Source of the DNA: DATKDU01 sp035512595
GTDB lineage: Bacteria > Planctomycetota > Planctomycetia > Pirellulales > Pirellulaceae
Direction of reading: 5' to 3'
Assembly: GCA_035512595.1 (NCBI GenBank)
Contig: DATKDU010000043.1
Location: 1 to 16,434 of the forward strand
Length of the DNA stretch: 16,434 bases
Shown: piece by piece, positions 14,867-16,434 of the stretch
How the letters are laid out: each line of letters opens with the position of its first letter
How positions within the stretch are numbered: the stretch's first letter is position 1
Notes under the pieces: model-generated
What the model was told of the DNA's origin: nothing
The model's database searches: none
The model's input: only the letters and a program-made list of their open reading frames with translations
Translations under genes and position numbers: made by a program

Positions 14867-15361
14867 TTAGTGCGCCAGTGCGGTCATCGCCGCCGCCGAC
14901 GTGTCTCCGTACAGGTCGAGCAGTTGCAGCCGCGTGGCGACCAACCGGTTGGAAAGGGCCCTGGCCACCTCCCGGTAAAACTCGGCAGCGAAGTGCTGAT
15001 CGCTGGCGCACAAGTCTTTCAAGAGCTTCGCCGGTGCCGCCAACAGCCTCACGTCGGTCAACGCGTGCGCTCCGGCCGTCATCCGCCCATTACCCAGCAG
15101 CGACGACCAGGCGAGTAAATCGCCGGCGCCGAGCGTCAGGATCCGCGTGCAACCGCGGGCCGGTATGCACATTTCCAGAGCCACTTCCCCTTCCACCACG
15201 AGATAGACCCACGGATTCTCCGCCCCTTCGGCGAAGATCACCGCTCCCGCCAGATAGTGGCGAACGGCAACCAGCGCGACCAACTTGGCAGCCGTAGCAT
15301 CCGTCAGCTCCGCGCTGAACCGCAGCTCGCGGAGCAACTCCTTTAGTTCATTCGTATCCAT
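14867..15361 (-). CDS. Stand-alone cyclic-nucleotide-binding (Crp-like) domain protein, no DNA-binding domain
   Basis: A 164-residue protein with one cNMP-binding beta-roll. The pattern is FAEGAENPWVYLVVEGEVAL followed by TLGAGDLLAWSSLLGNGRM and a C-terminal helix of about 40 residues rich in Leu, Arg and Ala. The protein ends there (MTALAH), so there is no winged helix-turn-helix as in Crp/Fnr. The canonical phosphate-binding Glu...Arg loop is only loosely kept (GDLLAW, NGRM), so cAMP binding is uncertain. As the first gene of the operon, 19 bases before the beta subunit, it is probably a partner or allosteric regulator of the hydrogenase rather than a classical transcription factor. I recall similar stand-alone proteins near group 3 hydrogenases, but that is memory, not a search result. 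There is no strong ribosome binding site before ATG 15361. Confidence 0.8.
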   Translation of the reverse strand: MDTNELKELLRELRFSAELTDATAAKLVALVAVRHYLAGAVIFAEGAENPWVYLVVEGEVALEMCIPARGCTRILTLGAGDLLAWSSLLGNGRMTAGAHALTDVRLLAAPAKLLKDLCASDQHFAAEFYREVARALSNRLVATRLQLLDLYGDTSAAAMTALAH

Positions 15362-15550
15362 GATGCCATCTGCCGAAATGTGGACTGCCGATTGCTCTCG
15401 CCGTCTTATTGTGAGGGGGCGAATCCACTCTGGCTACGTGCCGGTGAAAAAAGGTGCCCTCCCGACGCTTGACTCCACCCCCCCGCTTCATGATCCGGCC
15501 GGAGACATTCCAGTCCTGCACGTACCAGATAAGCCCTTCCGACCCATCCA
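15362..15550. promoter_or_regulatory. Likely promoter region of the hydrogenase operon
   Basis: This 189-base gap between the first operon gene and ISL3 remnant B must hold the operon promoter, unless transcription enters from outside through the IS remnant. I find no convincing -35/-10 pair or sigma-54 site on the minus strand. Two inverted, nearly matching 11-12 base sequences are present: CTGGCTACGTGC at 15430-15441, and GCACGTACCAG at 15518-15528, which reads CTGGTACGTGC on the minus strand. A perfect palindrome, TCCGGCCGGA, sits between them at 15494-15503. They could be regulator sites, but the region is short and GC-rich and chance is not excluded. A 76-residue minus-strand ORF here has no family features. 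Confidence 0.35.
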
Positions 15551-15902
15551 TGCGCGGGGTTGTGAAATTGGGGGACATGCGGATTCTGATTGGGGTTACG
15601 TCAAATACTCCAGCCAGAAGGAACCCGCATGTCGTCCCAGTAGTGATTGTATCCGATCTTTCAGTTTCGCGGCTACCGGGTGACGAAGTTCGAGACGGAC
15701 GAGCACCGGCTGCTCTTGCACATCGAGCCGCAGCCGCACAAGGTCTGCTGCCCGGAGTGCGGCAGCCGGGACGTCATTCGCCGCGGCCAGACCATCCGCG
15801 GGCTGCGTAACCTGCCTGTGGGAGGGGACTGCACCTGGCTGATCGCTACGCGGCCGCGGGTGGAGTGCCGGGCCTGCCAGATCGTGCGACAGATTCGCAC
15901 GG
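15551..15902 (+). mobile_element. ISL3-type element, 5'-end remnant B (transposase pseudogene)
   Basis: The same 78-base leader as remnant A precedes a transposase start at 15629, but codons 5 and 6 are TAG TGA (15641-15646) where copy A has CAA TGG. The gene is therefore broken. Reading on in the same frame gives YPIFQFRGYRVTKFETDEHR, then CCPECGSRDVIRRG, then PRVECRACQIVRQIRT. The paired CxxC motifs are the N-terminal zinc-binding domain of ISL3-family transposases. Homology ends at about 15902, where a GTAAGCG sequence begins. The catalytic DDE part, most of the protein, is absent. It lies in the same orientation as remnant A, about 12.1 kb apart, so the two bracket the TolC remnant and the hydrogenase operon. 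Confidence 0.8.
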
Positions 15903-15945
15903 GTAAGCGCCCATCACTGCCAGGTTCAGTTTTTTGAGCGGCGGG
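15903..15945 (+). repeat. IS66-like terminal sequence interrupting ISL3 remnant B
   Basis: The transposase reading frame of remnant B changes abruptly into GTAAGCGCCCATCACTGCC at 15903. GTAAGCG is the conserved outer end of IS66-family elements. The position, exactly where the ISL3 similarity is lost, supports a left end of an element inserted into ISL3. No tnpA, tnpB or tnpC gene of IS66 follows; within about 150 bases the sequence resembles a methyltransferase instead, so only the terminus would survive. The inner boundary given is approximate. Confidence 0.45.
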
Positions 15946-16057
15946 ATTCGAGTTGGCGGCGTTTCGCAGCGGGCCACGCCTCTTGGCGTCAGGGCGAGTG
16001 GGATGGATCAACCTCGAAGAGCGCCGTGCCGGTCACCGGCCCGCGGAAGGCTGGTGT

Positions 16058-16183
16058 AATCCCCGCGAGCTTCACGCTTTCCTCGCCGAGCGCGGATACA
16101 AGCGAGTGGCTGAATATAACCGCCACGCTACACACCAGGACGCGATCTACGTTCATAAGGATGAACCAATATGCTCCGCGTGA
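16058..16183 (+). pseudogene. C-terminal remnant resembling an FkbM-type methyltransferase
   Basis: About 41 residues, from NPRELHAFLAERGYKRV to HQDAIYVHKDEPICSA, end at TGA 16181-16183. The pattern of a leucine-containing helix, a Gly-Tyr turn and then HQDAIYV is how I remember the C-terminal end of FkbM-family SAM methyltransferases. No SAM-binding part is present upstream, where the frame runs into the IS66-like sequence, so this would be a 5'-truncated gene. Its stop overlaps the start of the next frame by 13 bases, as in a genuine operon. The fragment is short and the family assignment tentative. Confidence 0.4.
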
Positions 16184-16299
16184 TTGCCATAACCGCCTAC
16201 CGCCGGCCCGCTTATACCCGCGAAGTGCTCGACGCGCTCGCCAAGTGCGACGGCATCGCTGATTGGATTCTGCTGCCCAACGTTGAGCCCGGCCACTAG
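16171..16299 (+). pseudogene. N-terminal remnant resembling a family 2 type glycosyltransferase
   Basis: An ATG start gives 42 residues: MLRVIAITAYRRPAYTREV, then LDALAKCDGIADWILLPNVEPGH and TAG at 16297-16299. A beta strand followed by T(A/S)YRRPxYTREVLDAL is typical of the first nucleotide-binding strand and helix of GT-A glycosyltransferases. The protein ends where such enzymes would be only about one sixth complete. The change seems to occur at about 16295, where the sequence becomes ctagcccgcatttctcacc, possibly the edge of another mobile element. With the overlapping FkbM-like remnant it suggests the debris of a surface-glycan gene cluster. Confidence 0.45.
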
Positions 16300-16434
16300 C
16301 CCGCATTTCTCACCGCCCCGGTCATGATGAGTGGATTTGGGCCGACTGACAGTTTCGCAGGGGCGAGATAGTCCAACGGCGGGCTGTGGCGCGGGGGGTG
16401 GGCGGAGGTGGAGGCCAGTTTTTGACCTGCGGCG
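16300..16434. other. Right edge of window, no gene recognised
   Basis: This 135-base stretch has no convincing ORF, RNA gene or clear hairpin. It begins where the glycosyltransferase-like frame is broken. The first bases, cccgcatttctcacc, could be a mobile-element terminus, but no transposase is in view. It is strongly G-rich near 16391-16413. Confidence 0.3.

Noticed and set aside
15348..15578. 76-residue minus-strand ORF upstream of the cNMP-domain gene
   Set aside because: No domain or clear ribosome binding site, it overlaps the start of the next gene, and it partly covers the ISL3 leader.
3421..15902. Active composite transposon carrying the hydrogenase genes
   Set aside because: Both ISL3 copies are 5' fragments about 13% diverged, and copy B has two nonsense codons, so no functional transposase or paired outer ends are present.
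1..16434. CRISPR array, tRNA or rRNA genes
   Set aside because: I saw no regularly spaced short repeats, no tRNA-like cloverleaf with a TTC loop, and no rRNA-like sequence on either strand.

Overview
The window reads as a high-GC Gram-negative chromosome, most likely a planctomycete (Pirellulales-like). That assignment is an inference: it rests on the style of the TolC proteins, the IS debris and the hydrogenase type, and no rRNA or marker gene is present to confirm it. Its centrepiece is a complete, compact set of genes for a group 3b-type cytoplasmic NAD(P)-linked [NiFe] hydrogenase together with every HypABCDEF maturation factor. All of these are on the minus strand.

Layout, left to right. 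(1) 2-109: C-terminal tail of a plus-strand ORF, possibly the end of an IS66-type transposase, with a GTAAGCG-type end at 135-141. (2) 143-3249, minus: a two-gene copper/metal export unit, a TolC-family outer-membrane lipoprotein followed 41 bases later by a Tat-exported multicopper oxidase with a Met/His-rich tail. (3) 3421-3612: the 5' end of an ISL3-type transposase element. (4) 3644-about 4440: a second TolC-family gene, decayed and missing both ends. (5) 4452-15361, minus: the hydrogenase operon. In transcription order it is a cNMP-binding-domain protein, beta (Fe-S), gamma (FAD/NAD(P)/2Fe-2S), small subunit, large subunit, maturation protease, hypA, hypB, hypF, hypC, hypD, hypE. Most junctions are ATGA/GTGA overlaps or gaps of less than 20 bases, so the genes are almost certainly co-transcribed and translationally coupled. 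(6) 15551-15902: a second ISL3 5' remnant in the same orientation, about 87% identical to the first over 193 columns. It is broken by nonsense codons and interrupted at 15903 by an IS66-like terminal sequence. (7) 16058-16299: overlapping remnants that resemble an FkbM-type methyltransferase C-terminus and a glycosyltransferase N-terminus. The last 135 bases hold no gene I can support.

How the genes work together: HypF and HypE make and dehydrate the thiocarboxamide that becomes the CN ligand. HypC and HypD build Fe(CN)2CO, and HypA and HypB deliver nickel. The protease then removes a nine-residue C-terminal peptide from the large subunit. The mature large/small heterodimer passes electrons through several [4Fe-4S] clusters to the beta and gamma subunits, which exchange hydride with NAD(P). 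The module needs no other structural or Hyp gene, and IS debris lies on both sides of it. This fits a horizontally acquired or rearranged island, although the flanking repeats are too diverged and incomplete for a recent composite transposon.
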